From positions 1,364,001 through 1,428,000 of the forward strand of contig NZ_CP012479.1 in the NCBI RefSeq assembly GCF_001281315.1: DNA of 64,000 nucleotides, in the 5' to 3' direction. The notes beneath the pieces are model-generated. The model searched no databases. It worked only from the letters and a program-made list of their open reading frames with translations, and was not told where the DNA came from. The translations under genes and the position numbers were made by a program. Below, piece by piece: positions 8,351 to 17,155 of the stretch (position 1 is the first letter of the stretch; each line of letters begins with the position of its first letter). Origin of the DNA: Arthrobacter sp. ERGS1:01. GTDB taxonomy: Bacteria > Actinomycetota > Actinomycetes > Actinomycetales > Micrococcaceae.

Positions 8351-8380
8351 GTCCCGGCCTGCCCTTGGGCAGGCCGGGAC
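8351..8380. terminator. intra-operon GC hairpin between binding-protein and permease genes
   Basis: 14-bp perfect inverted repeat (8351-8364 with 8367-8380), starting GTCCCGGCC and ending GGCCGGGAC, with no U tract. Such hairpins after binding-protein genes stabilise the upstream mRNA and lower permease expression; the role here is inferred. Confidence 0.7.
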
Positions 8381-8396
8381 AGTTAGGAGAACACCC

Positions 8397-9326
8397 ATGG
8401 CCACCTCGGCCCACACAAGAACTCCCCGCCGCCGGCGCGTTGCCTCCGGTACGGGCGGCAAGAGCGCAGCACTCTTCCTGGTCCCCTTCTTTGCAGTCTT
8501 TGCCGTAGCCATGGTGGCTCCGGTGATCTACTCGATCGGCCTCAGCCTTTTCGCACAGCAAAAGTCCGGCCTAGGTTTCGGTGAAGCCAGGAACGCCTTT
8601 GTTGGACTGGACAACTACCTGCAGGTCCTTGCCTCCGAGTCATTCGTCAGCGGACTCGCCCGGCTCGCCCTGTACTGCCTGATCTACATTCCCGGCATGG
8701 TGGGTGGAGCCGTGGTCCTTGCGCTGCTTCTGGATGCCACCGCCGCCCGGATGCGTAAACTCTTCCAATTGCTCCTTTTCCTGCCCCATGCGGTGCCCGG
8801 CGTCATCGCCGCCCTGATCTGGGCCTACCTTTACACCCCCGGGATCAGCCCGCTGGTGCAGGCACTGGCCGGAGGCGGCATCCAAATCAATTTCCTGGAC
8901 GCCCACATGGTGCTGCCCTCGATCGTCAACATCGGCATCTGGGAATGGACGGGCTACAACGTCATCATCTTGTTCACGGCGTTGCAGGCAGTTCCACGGG
9001 AAGTCCTGGAGGCGGCCCGCGTGGACGGGGCAGGGGAAATCAGGATGGCGCTGAACATCAAGTTCCCGTTGGTACTGCCGGCGCTCAGCGTGATCATGCT
9101 GTTCACCATCATCGGCACCCTGCAACTCTTCACGGAACCCTCCATCATCGGCAAGGCCACCGCATCCATCACCAGCACCTGGGTGCCCAACATGTGGGCC
9201 TATGACGCCGCCTTCGTCAGGCACAACCTCAACCAGGCCGCGGCGGCATCGATCATCATTGCCGCCCTGGCGGCGGTCCTGTCCCTCGTCGTCACCCGAT
9301 TCAGCTCGAGGATGAACAAAGCATGA
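8397..9326 (+). CDS. carbohydrate ABC transporter permease (MalF-like)
   Basis: A 309-aa inner-membrane permease. The cytoplasmic N-terminus is Arg-rich, followed by six predicted hydrophobic segments. The EAA loop is EVLEAARVDGAGEIRMALNI. It follows the binding protein after the hairpin at 8351-8380 and overlaps the next permease by 4 bp (ATGA), so the pair is translationally coupled. It would form the importer channel with its partner. Confidence 0.94.
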   Translation: MATSAHTRTPRRRRVASGTGGKSAALFLVPFFAVFAVAMVAPVIYSIGLSLFAQQKSGLGFGEARNAFVGLDNYLQVLASESFVSGLARLALYCLIYIPGMVGGAVVLALLLDATAARMRKLFQLLLFLPHAVPGVIAALIWAYLYTPGISPLVQALAGGGIQINFLDAHMVLPSIVNIGIWEWTGYNVIILFTALQAVPREVLEAARVDGAGEIRMALNIKFPLVLPALSVIMLFTIIGTLQLFTEPSIIGKATASITSTWVPNMWAYDAAFVRHNLNQAAAASIIIAALAAVLSLVVTRFSSRMNKA

Positions 9327-10249
9327 GCACACAAACCCTGACCCGCCCGCGCAGCCATGCGGATGAAGGAACGACGGCGAAGCGCGCGCCGCGCGGAAAT
9401 CGCACTGCACGCCAGGGCAGCCTTGCCGGCAAGTTCACCGTCAACGGGCTGCTGATCATCGGCTCCGCCTACATGGTGGTGCCCGTGGTGTGGCTGCTCT
9501 TCGCCTCCACCAAGAACACTGCTGACCTCTACGGCACCAGCGCCTACTCGCTGGGCCACTTTGCCCTCTTTGAGAACATTGCGGCCGTGGCCGGCCAGGA
9601 CGGCGGAGTGTTCTTCCGCTGGATGGGCAACTCTGTCCTTTACGCCGGCGTCGGGGCGGTCCTCGGCGGCCTGATCTCGGTGATGGCCGGGTACGCCTTC
9701 GACAAATTCGAGTTTCGCGGCAAGGACTCCCTCTTCGGATTCGTGCTGGTGGGGGTCCTGATCCCCAACACCGCAACCGTGCTCCCGATGTACCTGCTGG
9801 CCTCGCTGGTGGGCATGACAAACACCATCTGGGCCATCCTGATCCCGGTCCTGTGCAATCCCTTCGGCGTCTACCTTGCACGCGTCTACGCCGCATCCTA
9901 TGTGCCCAACGAGACCCTGGAGGCGGCGCGGATGGACGGTGCCGGACCCATCAGGTCCTTCTTCTCGCTGGGCCTGCCCATGATGCTCCCCGGCTACGTC
10001 ACGATCGCGCTGTTCCAATTCATCGGGGTGTGGAACAACTTCATGCTGCCTCTGGTGATGCTCCAAAACCAGCAGCTGCTTCCGGTCAGCGTGGGAATCT
10101 CCATCTGGCAGGGCTACGCCGTTCCGCAACCGGACTTTGCCCCCATGGTCATCACCGGCTCCCTGCTTTCCATCCTTCCCCTGCTGGCGGCGTTCATCAT
10201 GCTGCAACGCTTCTGGAAATCCGGGCTGACGGCGGGGAGCGTGAAATGA
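9323..10249 (+). CDS. carbohydrate ABC transporter permease (MalG-like)
   Basis: A 308-aa permease with a hydrophilic N-terminus, about six membrane segments and the EAA loop ETLEAARMDGAGPIRSFF. It ends with FWKSGLTAGSVK, a typical MalG-type terminus. It overlaps genes on both sides by 4 bp (ATGA), marking a tightly coupled operon. It partners the upstream permease. Confidence 0.94.
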   Translation: MSTQTLTRPRSHADEGTTAKRAPRGNRTARQGSLAGKFTVNGLLIIGSAYMVVPVVWLLFASTKNTADLYGTSAYSLGHFALFENIAAVAGQDGGVFFRWMGNSVLYAGVGAVLGGLISVMAGYAFDKFEFRGKDSLFGFVLVGVLIPNTATVLPMYLLASLVGMTNTIWAILIPVLCNPFGVYLARVYAASYVPNETLEAARMDGAGPIRSFFSLGLPMMLPGYVTIALFQFIGVWNNFMLPLVMLQNQQLLPVSVGISIWQGYAVPQPDFAPMVITGSLLSILPLLAAFIMLQRFWKSGLTAGSVK

Positions 10250-11265
10250 CCGGGAACGCATCGGCGCTGAACGTGGCCCTGGCGATGCCCGCGGCAACGG
10301 CAAACAGGCTGTTCCCGCCCCGGCTGCTGGACACCCTGGAGTCCAAGGTCCGGCTGCTCAGCCGCGAACCGCTTGACGAATTCGGCAGCACGCGGGCGCA
10401 TGCCGTACTTGGGCAGGCGGACGTCCTCATCACCGGGTGGGGCTGCGCACGGATCGGCGCGGACGTCCTGGCATCCGCACCCCGGCTGCGGTACATCCTG
10501 CACTCGGCGGGCAGCGTGAAAAACCACGTGGGGGAGGCTTGCTGGGACCGTGGCATCCAGGTCAGCACCGCCGCAGACGCCAACGCCATCCCCGTGGCCG
10601 AATACACCGTCGCCATGATCTTGTTGGCCAACAAACGCATCCTGCAGGTGGCACGCATGCTGCACACCTCGAGGTCAGCCATCGAAGCGGAGGACGCCTT
10701 CCCGGACATGGGCAATTATCGCAAGCGTGTGGGCATCGTCGGGGCATCCAGGATCGGCCGGCACGTGATCCGTTTGCTGCGGTCCTACGACGTCGAGGTG
10801 GTGGTATCCGATCCCTACCTCAACGCGGCGGACGCCGCGGAGCTCGGGGTCACCGTGGTGCCCCTCGAGGAACTCGTGGGAAGCAGCGACGTGGTGTCGC
10901 TGAACGCCCCCTCGCTGCCATCCACCAGGAACCTCATCGACGCCGGGCTGATTTCCCGTTTCCGGCCCGGCGCCACGTTCATCAACACCTCCCGGGGCGA
11001 ACTCGTGGACCAGGAAGCACTGTTGCGCCGCCTGGACCAGGGGGACCTGTTCGCTGTCCTCGACGTCACCACGCCCTGGGTGCTGCCCCCGGAATCCGGG
11101 TTCTACACGAACCCCAACGTGCTGCTGACCCCACACATGGCCGGCTCACTGGGCACCGAGCTGGAGCGCATGGCCGCCAGCACCGTCCAGGAGGCCCACC
11201 GGCTGGCCCGCGGGGAGCCGTTGCGGTTCCCCCTCCGGGCCAACGAACTGCAAATCACCGCCTAG
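10246..11265 (+). CDS. D-2-hydroxyacid dehydrogenase family protein
   Basis: A 339-aa NAD(P)-dependent 2-hydroxyacid dehydrogenase. The nucleotide-binding stretch is KRVGIVGASRIGRHVIRLL with an acidic end at VVVSDPY. Catalytic-region motifs are FINTSRGELVDQEAL (Arg) and LLTPHMAGS (His). The glycine motif reads GASRIG instead of the usual GLGxIG. It is coupled by ATGA to the permease, so it probably acts on an oxidised sugar or hydroxyacid derived from the imported substrate (inference). Confidence 0.92.
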   Translation: MTGNASALNVALAMPAATANRLFPPRLLDTLESKVRLLSREPLDEFGSTRAHAVLGQADVLITGWGCARIGADVLASAPRLRYILHSAGSVKNHVGEACWDRGIQVSTAADANAIPVAEYTVAMILLANKRILQVARMLHTSRSAIEAEDAFPDMGNYRKRVGIVGASRIGRHVIRLLRSYDVEVVVSDPYLNAADAAELGVTVVPLEELVGSSDVVSLNAPSLPSTRNLIDAGLISRFRPGATFINTSRGELVDQEALLRRLDQGDLFAVLDVTTPWVLPPESGFYTNPNVLLTPHMAGSLGTELERMAASTVQEAHRLARGEPLRFPLRANELQITA

Positions 11266-11311
11266 TTCCCAACCGCAACAATCGAGACAAATACTCAATG
11301 AGGAGAATTTC

Positions 11312-13342
11312 ATGTCCAACTTTGTGATGAACCGCCGCCAGCTGCTCCAGACCGGAGGCGCGGGCGGGCTTGCCCTCGCCCTGGCCGCCTTTTCGGCAAC
11401 GCAGGCCGACGCCGCAACGCCCCACGCACACCATTCCGCCGGGCCGCAGATCGTTGACCTGGGACCCGCCGTCGTGCAGTTTTCGCTCATGAGCGGACTG
11501 CTGGTGGGCGACACCGTCTACATCGGCTCCCGCAACCTGAACCCGCCGCGCGTGATCGGCTTCCACCTGCCAACCCGCACCGTCAGCTCACGCACCGACC
11601 TTGGTTCCGGCTACAGCATCCAGGCCCTCGCCGCCGACTCCACGGGTCGGTACCTGTATGCCGGCGTCCTGCGCGACACCATCGACGGGAAGCCGAACCT
11701 GTTCCGCTGGGACCTGAGCACCCCCGGCCAGCCCGCCATCGGAGTCGCGGTAACGGGGGACCGGGACATCCGCGCCCTGGCCGTGGCCCCCGACGGCAGG
11801 GTGTACGTGGCCGGCGGCGGGGACACCGCAATCCCGCCGTCGCTCTGGGAATACGACCCCGCAACCGGCGCCGTCAACAACTGGGGCGTCCCGGACCCCG
11901 GCGCCACGATCGCCCAAGCCGTGGCCGCCACCGACAGCACCGTCTATTTCGGCACCGGCAGCGTGCTCGGCGGCGGCAACGGGGCAAGCCCGGCACAGCT
12001 GTTCGCGTTTGACCGGACCACCAAGACGTCGACAAAGATCCTGCCCACCGAGTTGGCCGCGGCAGTGTCCGTGACCGCACTCTCCGTCCTTGACGGCCAG
12101 CTCGGCGTTGGCGTCAAGGGGCCAGGGAAGTCCGCCCTGGTAAACCTGGCCGACCCCTCGAAATACACGCTCATCCCCAAGACCGGCGTCTCGTTCCGGC
12201 AGAGCGGCAATTTGATCTACTTCACGAAGGACCCCAACGTGTTCTCGTTCAACACGACGACGAAGAAGATCGCCCAGGTGCAGACCGAGGACCTGGGATC
12301 GATCTGGGGCCTGGACATCTACAACGGCAAGCTGGAGGCGGTCTCGGCAAACGGCCTGGTCGCCGAGGTCGATCCGGTGGCGCACGTATCGACCATGTTC
12401 GACCTGACCGCGGCCGGGGCACCGGCCGGACCCCAGCTGGGCATGGGCATCGCGGTCGGCGGCGGCGTGGTCTATGCCGGCGGCACGGCGACCATCGCAC
12501 GGCACCAGCTGTCCACGGGAGCCGTGACCAACCTGCCCGCCTCGGGTGAACAGAAGGACGCCGTCGTCGTTGACGGGGTCCTCTACACGGGCCAGTACAA
12601 CTCCCTCGGCATTTGGGGTTACGACCCCGCCACGGGCCAGCCGCCGCACCAGCTGGCGCCCCTGCCCACGGGGCAAAACCGTCCGCTCGACGTGTGCTGG
12701 GACCCCGTGAACCGGCTGGTGCTGGTCGCCGCCCAAAACGACACGGCCGGCGGTGGATCCATCACCTTCTACGACCCCGCCACGGGCAAGGCCTCCACGG
12801 CAGTCAACCCGATCGACTCGGTCCAGATGGTGCGCGCCGTTGCAAGCCGGGACGGTGTGGCGTACCTCGGCGGCGACAACATCTACGCCACGGGACCCCG
12901 GAGCACCATCGTTGCCTGGGATCCGGTGGCCGGGAAGGAACTGTGGCGCCTGGACCCGGGACAAAGCCAGGGCGTGGCCGCACTGGCCATCGAAGGCAGG
13001 TTCCTCTACGGCCTGTCGCGGAAGTCGGCGGGCCTGTTCGTGATCGACCTGCAGACCCGCAAGGTGGTCCACACCGCACCCATGACCGGCGTTTGCACCG
13101 ACTTCGCGGCCCTGACCGTCAGCCGCGGCGTGGTCTACGGCGTCTCGGACACCACCGTCTTCCGGATTGACCCGCACTGCTTCACCGTCTCGGTGGTGGT
13201 CGCCGGCATCAACGGCGGCTGGTACAGCGGCCCGCACATCGCCTCCGACGAGACCGGACTGCTCTACACGCTCCGCGGACCCAACCTCGTCCAAATCGAC
13301 GATTGCCGGCCGGACCAGCGGCCCAAAAAGCACCGAAAATAA
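11312..13342 (+). CDS. Tat-exported beta-propeller protein, copy 1
   Basis: A 676-aa protein with a twin-arginine leader (NRRQLLQTGG) and Ala-rich h-region ending near TQADAA. The rest is a run of WD40/PQQ-like beta-propeller blades with recurring DGRVYVAGG, LWEYDPATG and VAWDPVAGKELWRL elements. GAGGAGAAT precedes the ATG. The next gene is a close paralogue (about 60 percent identity by eye), and conservation is strongest in PPRVIGFHLPT, GQNRPLDV and NGGWYSGPHIA. No enzymatic family recognised: it could be a lyase, a lactonase-like enzyme or a glycan-binding protein. The operon context argues for extracellular carbohydrate processing. Confidence 0.82.
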   Translation: MSNFVMNRRQLLQTGGAGGLALALAAFSATQADAATPHAHHSAGPQIVDLGPAVVQFSLMSGLLVGDTVYIGSRNLNPPRVIGFHLPTRTVSSRTDLGSGYSIQALAADSTGRYLYAGVLRDTIDGKPNLFRWDLSTPGQPAIGVAVTGDRDIRALAVAPDGRVYVAGGGDTAIPPSLWEYDPATGAVNNWGVPDPGATIAQAVAATDSTVYFGTGSVLGGGNGASPAQLFAFDRTTKTSTKILPTELAAAVSVTALSVLDGQLGVGVKGPGKSALVNLADPSKYTLIPKTGVSFRQSGNLIYFTKDPNVFSFNTTTKKIAQVQTEDLGSIWGLDIYNGKLEAVSANGLVAEVDPVAHVSTMFDLTAAGAPAGPQLGMGIAVGGGVVYAGGTATIARHQLSTGAVTNLPASGEQKDAVVVDGVLYTGQYNSLGIWGYDPATGQPPHQLAPLPTGQNRPLDVCWDPVNRLVLVAAQNDTAGGGSITFYDPATGKASTAVNPIDSVQMVRAVASRDGVAYLGGDNIYATGPRSTIVAWDPVAGKELWRLDPGQSQGVAALAIEGRFLYGLSRKSAGLFVIDLQTRKVVHTAPMTGVCTDFAALTVSRGVVYGVSDTTVFRIDPHCFTVSVVVAGINGGWYSGPHIASDETGLLYTLRGPNLVQIDDCRPDQRPKKHRK

Positions 13343-13368
13343 GCCCGAACCACCCTCAAGGAGTCCTG

Positions 13369-15396
13369 ATGCATGAATCGAACATGAGCCGTCGGCACGT
13401 TTTGCAGCTTGGCGGGGCCATCGGCCTGGCAGCGGCCGCCATACCTTTCGCGGGCGCCAACGCCGCGACAGTCCCCGGCCACAAGAATGGCGGCGGGACC
13501 TGGCCGGTCATCACCGACCTGGGCGCGGGCGCCGAACAATTCTCGCTGATGAGCGGGCTGCGGGTCGGTGACACCATCTACATCGGTTCGCGAAACCTTG
13601 ACCCGCCAAGGGTCATCGGCTTCCACCTGCCCACCCAAAAGGTGGTGTCACGGACCAACCTCAGCTCCGGCTACACCATCCAGTCCCTCGCCGCGGACCC
13701 CACCGGCCGCTACCTCTACGCCGGAACGTTGTCGAAAACCCCCACCGACCCCGCCAACCTCTTCCGCTGGGACCTGACGACGCCGGCCACCCCGGCCGTG
13801 ACGCTGGGCAAGATCGGCGACCGCGACGTCCGGGACCTCGACGTTGCCCCGGACGGGACAGTGTATGCCGTGGGCGGCGGCTCGCCAACGGCCCCCGCGT
13901 TGTGGGAATACGATCCGGGCACGGGCGCCATCAGGAGCCTTGGCATTCCCGACCCCAATGCCACCCTGGCGAGGGCCGTCGCGGCAACGAACACCACCGT
14001 GTTCTTCGGTGCGGGCAGCATACTGGGCGGCGGTGGGAGCGCGAGCAAGGCATCCTTGTTCGCCTACGACCGGGCCCGCGGCACCTTCAGCTCGATCGTG
14101 CCCCGGGAAATCGTGGGCGACCCCAGCCTGCGGGCACTGGCCGTTGTGGGTAACACCCTTGCCATCGGCACCTCCGGATCCCAGGGCGCCGCCCACTTCG
14201 CCAGCATGGACCTTGCCGACTACTCCTCCTACACCGTGTGTGCCTCCAACGGGGTCACCGTCAAGACCTTCGCCGCGACCGGCAGCAACATCTACTACTC
14301 CACCGACGTCGGCCTCCAGGTCTACTCGACCACCGCCAAGACGGTCACCAGCGTCGATATCAAGGGTCTCGACCTCGGTGAAATCTGGGGCGTGGATGCG
14401 TATTCGGGCAAGCTCGAGGTCACCTCCGCCTACGGCTTCGTCGCGGAGATCGACCCCGCAAGCGGTGCGTCAATCGTCACCGACCTCGGCAATGCCGGGG
14501 CGCCGGTGGACCCGCAACTCGCCATGGGCATCGCGGCCGGCGGCGGCCACGTCTACGTGGGCGGCACGGGCACGGTGGCCCGCCACTCCCTGCGCAACGG
14601 CCAAGTCCTCAACCTGCAGTTGCCGGGTGAGGCAAAGGACGCCGTCGTGGTTGGCGGTGCCCTGTACACGGGGCAGTACGATTCACAGGGGATCTGGCAC
14701 TACGACCCGCGAAGTTCCACGGGCCCGCGCCAACTGGCCACCTTTCCCGCAGGGCAAAACCGGCCCCTCGACGTGCAGTGGGACGAGCGGCACCGCCTGA
14801 TCCTGGTGGGCGTGCAGGACGACGCCGACGGCGGCGGCGCGCTGACGGCCTTCAACCCCAGGACGGGCAAGGCCAAATCCTTCGTCAATCCGATTGACAA
14901 GATCCAGATGGTCCGTGCCGTCGCGGCCGGCGACGGCACGGCCTACCTGGGCGGGGACAACGCACAAAAGACGGGCCAGCGCGGCACCGTGGTTGCCTGG
15001 GACCCGGTGGCCGGCAAGGAGCTGTGGCGGATCGAATCCGGACAGGTGAATGGCGTGGCGTCGCTGGCCGTGCTGGGCCGCCACCTGTACGGGCTGAGCC
15101 TGCAGGGCGGCTTCTTCGTCATCGACCTCCGGCGTCGCGCGGTGGTCCACACCGCCGATCTGCGCGCCATCTGCCCGGGGTTCTCCGCGATGGTGGTCAA
15201 CCGTGGCGCGGTGTACGCCGCATCGGATTCGACCGTGTTCCGCTTTGATCCAAGGACGTTTGCCGTGACCACGGTGGTCGCGGCCATCAACGGCGGCTGG
15301 TACAGCGGACCGCACATCGCCAACGACGAACACGGCATGCTGTACACCATGCGTGGCCGCAACCTGGTCCGGATCGACGACCGACCGCGTCGATAA
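13369..15396 (+). CDS. Tat-exported beta-propeller protein, copy 2
   Basis: A 675-aa paralogue of the preceding gene, with twin-arginine leader MSRRHVLQLGG. The ATG at 13369 has AAGGAG 5 bp upstream; an ATG at 13384 is also possible. Blades and conserved stretches follow copy 1 throughout (FSLMSGLRVGDTIYIGSRNL, LWEYDPGTG, VAWDPVAGKELWR, INGGWYSGPHIA). A strong GC hairpin follows the stop, closing the operon. Function unknown. Tandem retention suggests either two substrates or a heteromeric assembly. Confidence 0.82.
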   Translation: MHESNMSRRHVLQLGGAIGLAAAAIPFAGANAATVPGHKNGGGTWPVITDLGAGAEQFSLMSGLRVGDTIYIGSRNLDPPRVIGFHLPTQKVVSRTNLSSGYTIQSLAADPTGRYLYAGTLSKTPTDPANLFRWDLTTPATPAVTLGKIGDRDVRDLDVAPDGTVYAVGGGSPTAPALWEYDPGTGAIRSLGIPDPNATLARAVAATNTTVFFGAGSILGGGGSASKASLFAYDRARGTFSSIVPREIVGDPSLRALAVVGNTLAIGTSGSQGAAHFASMDLADYSSYTVCASNGVTVKTFAATGSNIYYSTDVGLQVYSTTAKTVTSVDIKGLDLGEIWGVDAYSGKLEVTSAYGFVAEIDPASGASIVTDLGNAGAPVDPQLAMGIAAGGGHVYVGGTGTVARHSLRNGQVLNLQLPGEAKDAVVVGGALYTGQYDSQGIWHYDPRSSTGPRQLATFPAGQNRPLDVQWDERHRLILVGVQDDADGGGALTAFNPRTGKAKSFVNPIDKIQMVRAVAAGDGTAYLGGDNAQKTGQRGTVVAWDPVAGKELWRIESGQVNGVASLAVLGRHLYGLSLQGGFFVIDLRRRAVVHTADLRAICPGFSAMVVNRGAVYAASDSTVFRFDPRTFAVTTVVAAINGGWYSGPHIANDEHGMLYTMRGRNLVRIDDRPRR

Positions 15397-15398
15397 AA

Positions 15399-15440
15399 CG
15401 GTCGCGGCCGGGCCGAATCAACCCGGCCCGGCCGCGACCG
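15399..15440. terminator. strong GC hairpin ending carbohydrate operon 1
   Basis: 17-bp perfect stem (15399-15415 pairing with 15424-15440) with an 8-nt loop, starting 3 bp after the stop codon. There is no U tract, so it is a stabiliser or non-canonical terminator. Confidence 0.75.
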
Positions 15441-15499
15441 CCCTATAGGCTGTTCCTGCTCAACTCGTTCAACCCCACAACGAATTGCAGGTTCCGGCC

Positions 15500-16315
15500 A
15501 TGCTGACGATCGAGAACGACCAGCTGGTCGTCGACATCATCGACCCCCGAAACGACCGGGACTATCTGGGGACGCGGTATTGCTCCGGCGGCTACATCTT
15601 CCAGGTCACCGACAAAACGCTTGGACCGCTGCTGTCCGGCCCAACATTTCCGGATTCGTACAATGTGTTCGACGGGCAGGGCATCCCCGACTCGTTCAAC
15701 CTGGCACCCCTGCGGGGCGCCCGGGACGCGCCGGCCCTGGTGCTCGGCGTCGGCGTGTGCGACCTCGTCGGGAACACGGTCCGCGAACCGTGCCGGTGGA
15801 CCATCGATTCCACGCGGCGGTCGATCGTTTTCACGACCCGGCAGGAGTTTCAGGGGTGGGCTGTAGAGCTCGAACGGACGGTCACGCTCGCGGGACGCAC
15901 GGTTCGGTCAAACACCGTGCTGCGCAACGTCGGTGCCGACCGGTTGCCGCTGATCTGGTTCCCCCACCCCTTCTTTCCGCAGCTGCCCCAAGGCTCGGAC
16001 GAATTGATCAAGCTCAACCTGGCAGTGGAGCTGCCCGAAAATGAGGCCTACGGGATCTCACCGAACGGCTACCTTTGTCGCTTGGGCTGGCCCTGGACGG
16101 GGGACTACTACCAGGCGCTGGACGTGCCTCGAAGCGGCGAGCTGGTGATCCTCCAGCGGCACCCCGTGCTGGGCCTGGTGGGTGCGAGCTGCAACTACGC
16201 ACCCACCTACTTCCCGATCTGGGGAAACCGGCACACGTTTTCCTGGGAGCCGATGATCGAGCGCACCGTTGCTCCCGGCCAGGTCGCGGACTGGCGGATC
16301 GACTACGACTTCTAA
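15500..16315 (+). CDS. aldose-1-epimerase/mutarotase-like protein
   Basis: A 271-aa beta-sandwich protein resembling galactose-mutarotase-like folds. Features seen are LTIENDQLVVDIIDPRNDRDYLGT (in two parts), WFPHPFFPQLPQ with its His, and TFSWEPMIERTVAPGQ near the end. The ATG at 15500 is preferred over a TTG at 15485; neither has a strong ribosome site. It lies after the operon hairpin, so may have its own promoter. It probably converts anomers of the sugar handled by the upstream operon (inference). Its stop abuts the stop of the convergent gene. Confidence 0.75.
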   Translation: MLTIENDQLVVDIIDPRNDRDYLGTRYCSGGYIFQVTDKTLGPLLSGPTFPDSYNVFDGQGIPDSFNLAPLRGARDAPALVLGVGVCDLVGNTVREPCRWTIDSTRRSIVFTTRQEFQGWAVELERTVTLAGRTVRSNTVLRNVGADRLPLIWFPHPFFPQLPQGSDELIKLNLAVELPENEAYGISPNGYLCRLGWPWTGDYYQALDVPRSGELVILQRHPVLGLVGASCNYAPTYFPIWGNRHTFSWEPMIERTVAPGQVADWRIDYDF

Positions 16316-16993
16316 CTAGGCGGCCCGCTCGGCCCCGGTGGCACTTTCTGCAGGGTCGACGTCGTCGTTCCCGGCTTCATCTTCGGCGTCAGTCTCGTCG
16401 ACGGTAGCAACCTCGACCACGTAGTTGGCCACGGTGGGGGTGTCCTCGCTGGTGGAGACGGCCTCATGGTGGATGGCTTCCATGCCGGGCACAATCTCCA
16501 GGCTGGATTCCAAAAGGGAGCTGCGGTGGCGGCGGGCCTCGGCCAGGTCGTAGAGGCGGTGGGCGGCGTTGAGGTCACCTTCTTGTTCGAGGAGGGCTCC
16601 GGCGGCCATGAGGGCCTCGGCGGCGACGGCGTTTTCGCGGTAGTCCAGGTAGGCCCGGGCGGCCGGCTCCTCACTGATGGCGCTGATTCGTGCGCTCACC
16701 CGGGTGGCGTCGCTGAGGGAATAGCCGTGTCCGAGCTGGTAGACCGCATGGTACAGCTCGCCATAGTTTTCCTCCCGGAAATCCATGGAGTGGTCCAAAC
16801 GAGCCTTCAGTTCGGCTTGTTCGGCGGGGGAGAGGTCGTCCACTTCCAATCCGAGCCGCTGGGCGAACTCACGCAGGTAGGCTGCGCTGGCCAGCGGCAT
16901 GCCGTCCAGGGGGAGCCGGGCTTCATGGAGTTCGGGATTTTCCTGGTGGGCGGCGGAAAAGAGGGCGAGGAATTTTTGGATCAAGGTCTTCAA
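16316..16993 (-). CDS. hypothetical protein, helical
   Basis: A 225-aa protein of unknown function. It is rich in helices (EENYGELYHAVYQLGHGYSL; AAHRLYDLAEARRHRSSLLE), reminiscent of TPR-like repeats, and ends in an acidic tail rich in Asp/Glu/Thr. The TTG at 16993 is chosen because CGGAGA lies upstream; a TTG at 17026 is in frame without a ribosome site. It meets the mutarotase-like gene tail to tail with zero spacing. Confidence 0.7.
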   Translation of the reverse strand: MKTLIQKFLALFSAAHQENPELHEARLPLDGMPLASAAYLREFAQRLGLEVDDLSPAEQAELKARLDHSMDFREENYGELYHAVYQLGHGYSLSDATRVSARISAISEEPAARAYLDYRENAVAAEALMAAGALLEQEGDLNAAHRLYDLAEARRHRSSLLESSLEIVPGMEAIHHEAVSTSEDTPTVANYVVEVATVDETDAEDEAGNDDVDPAESATGAERAA

Positions 16994-17155
16994 GGTGGGT
17001 CTCCGTAGGTCAAAGCTGCCCTTCAATCTTCCCAGCCTCCGGGGAGCGTTCCATCCCGACGCACAGTGATCCTCGCCTCACTGGCCGGACTCCCTGATTC
17101 GCCATGGCCCCGGATTCGAAGCCCGGGCAAACGGCAATTCGCGAACCTCCGAGCG

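Noticed and set aside
7055-8512. Minus-strand frame opposite the first binding-protein gene
   Set aside because: Gly-rich antisense artefact; no ribosome site.
11588-13333. Long minus-strand open frame (about 580 codons) opposite the first beta-propeller gene
   Set aside because: Low-complexity Gly/Arg/Val composition, no ribosome site, no family; it mirrors a clear Tat-exported gene in GC-rich DNA.
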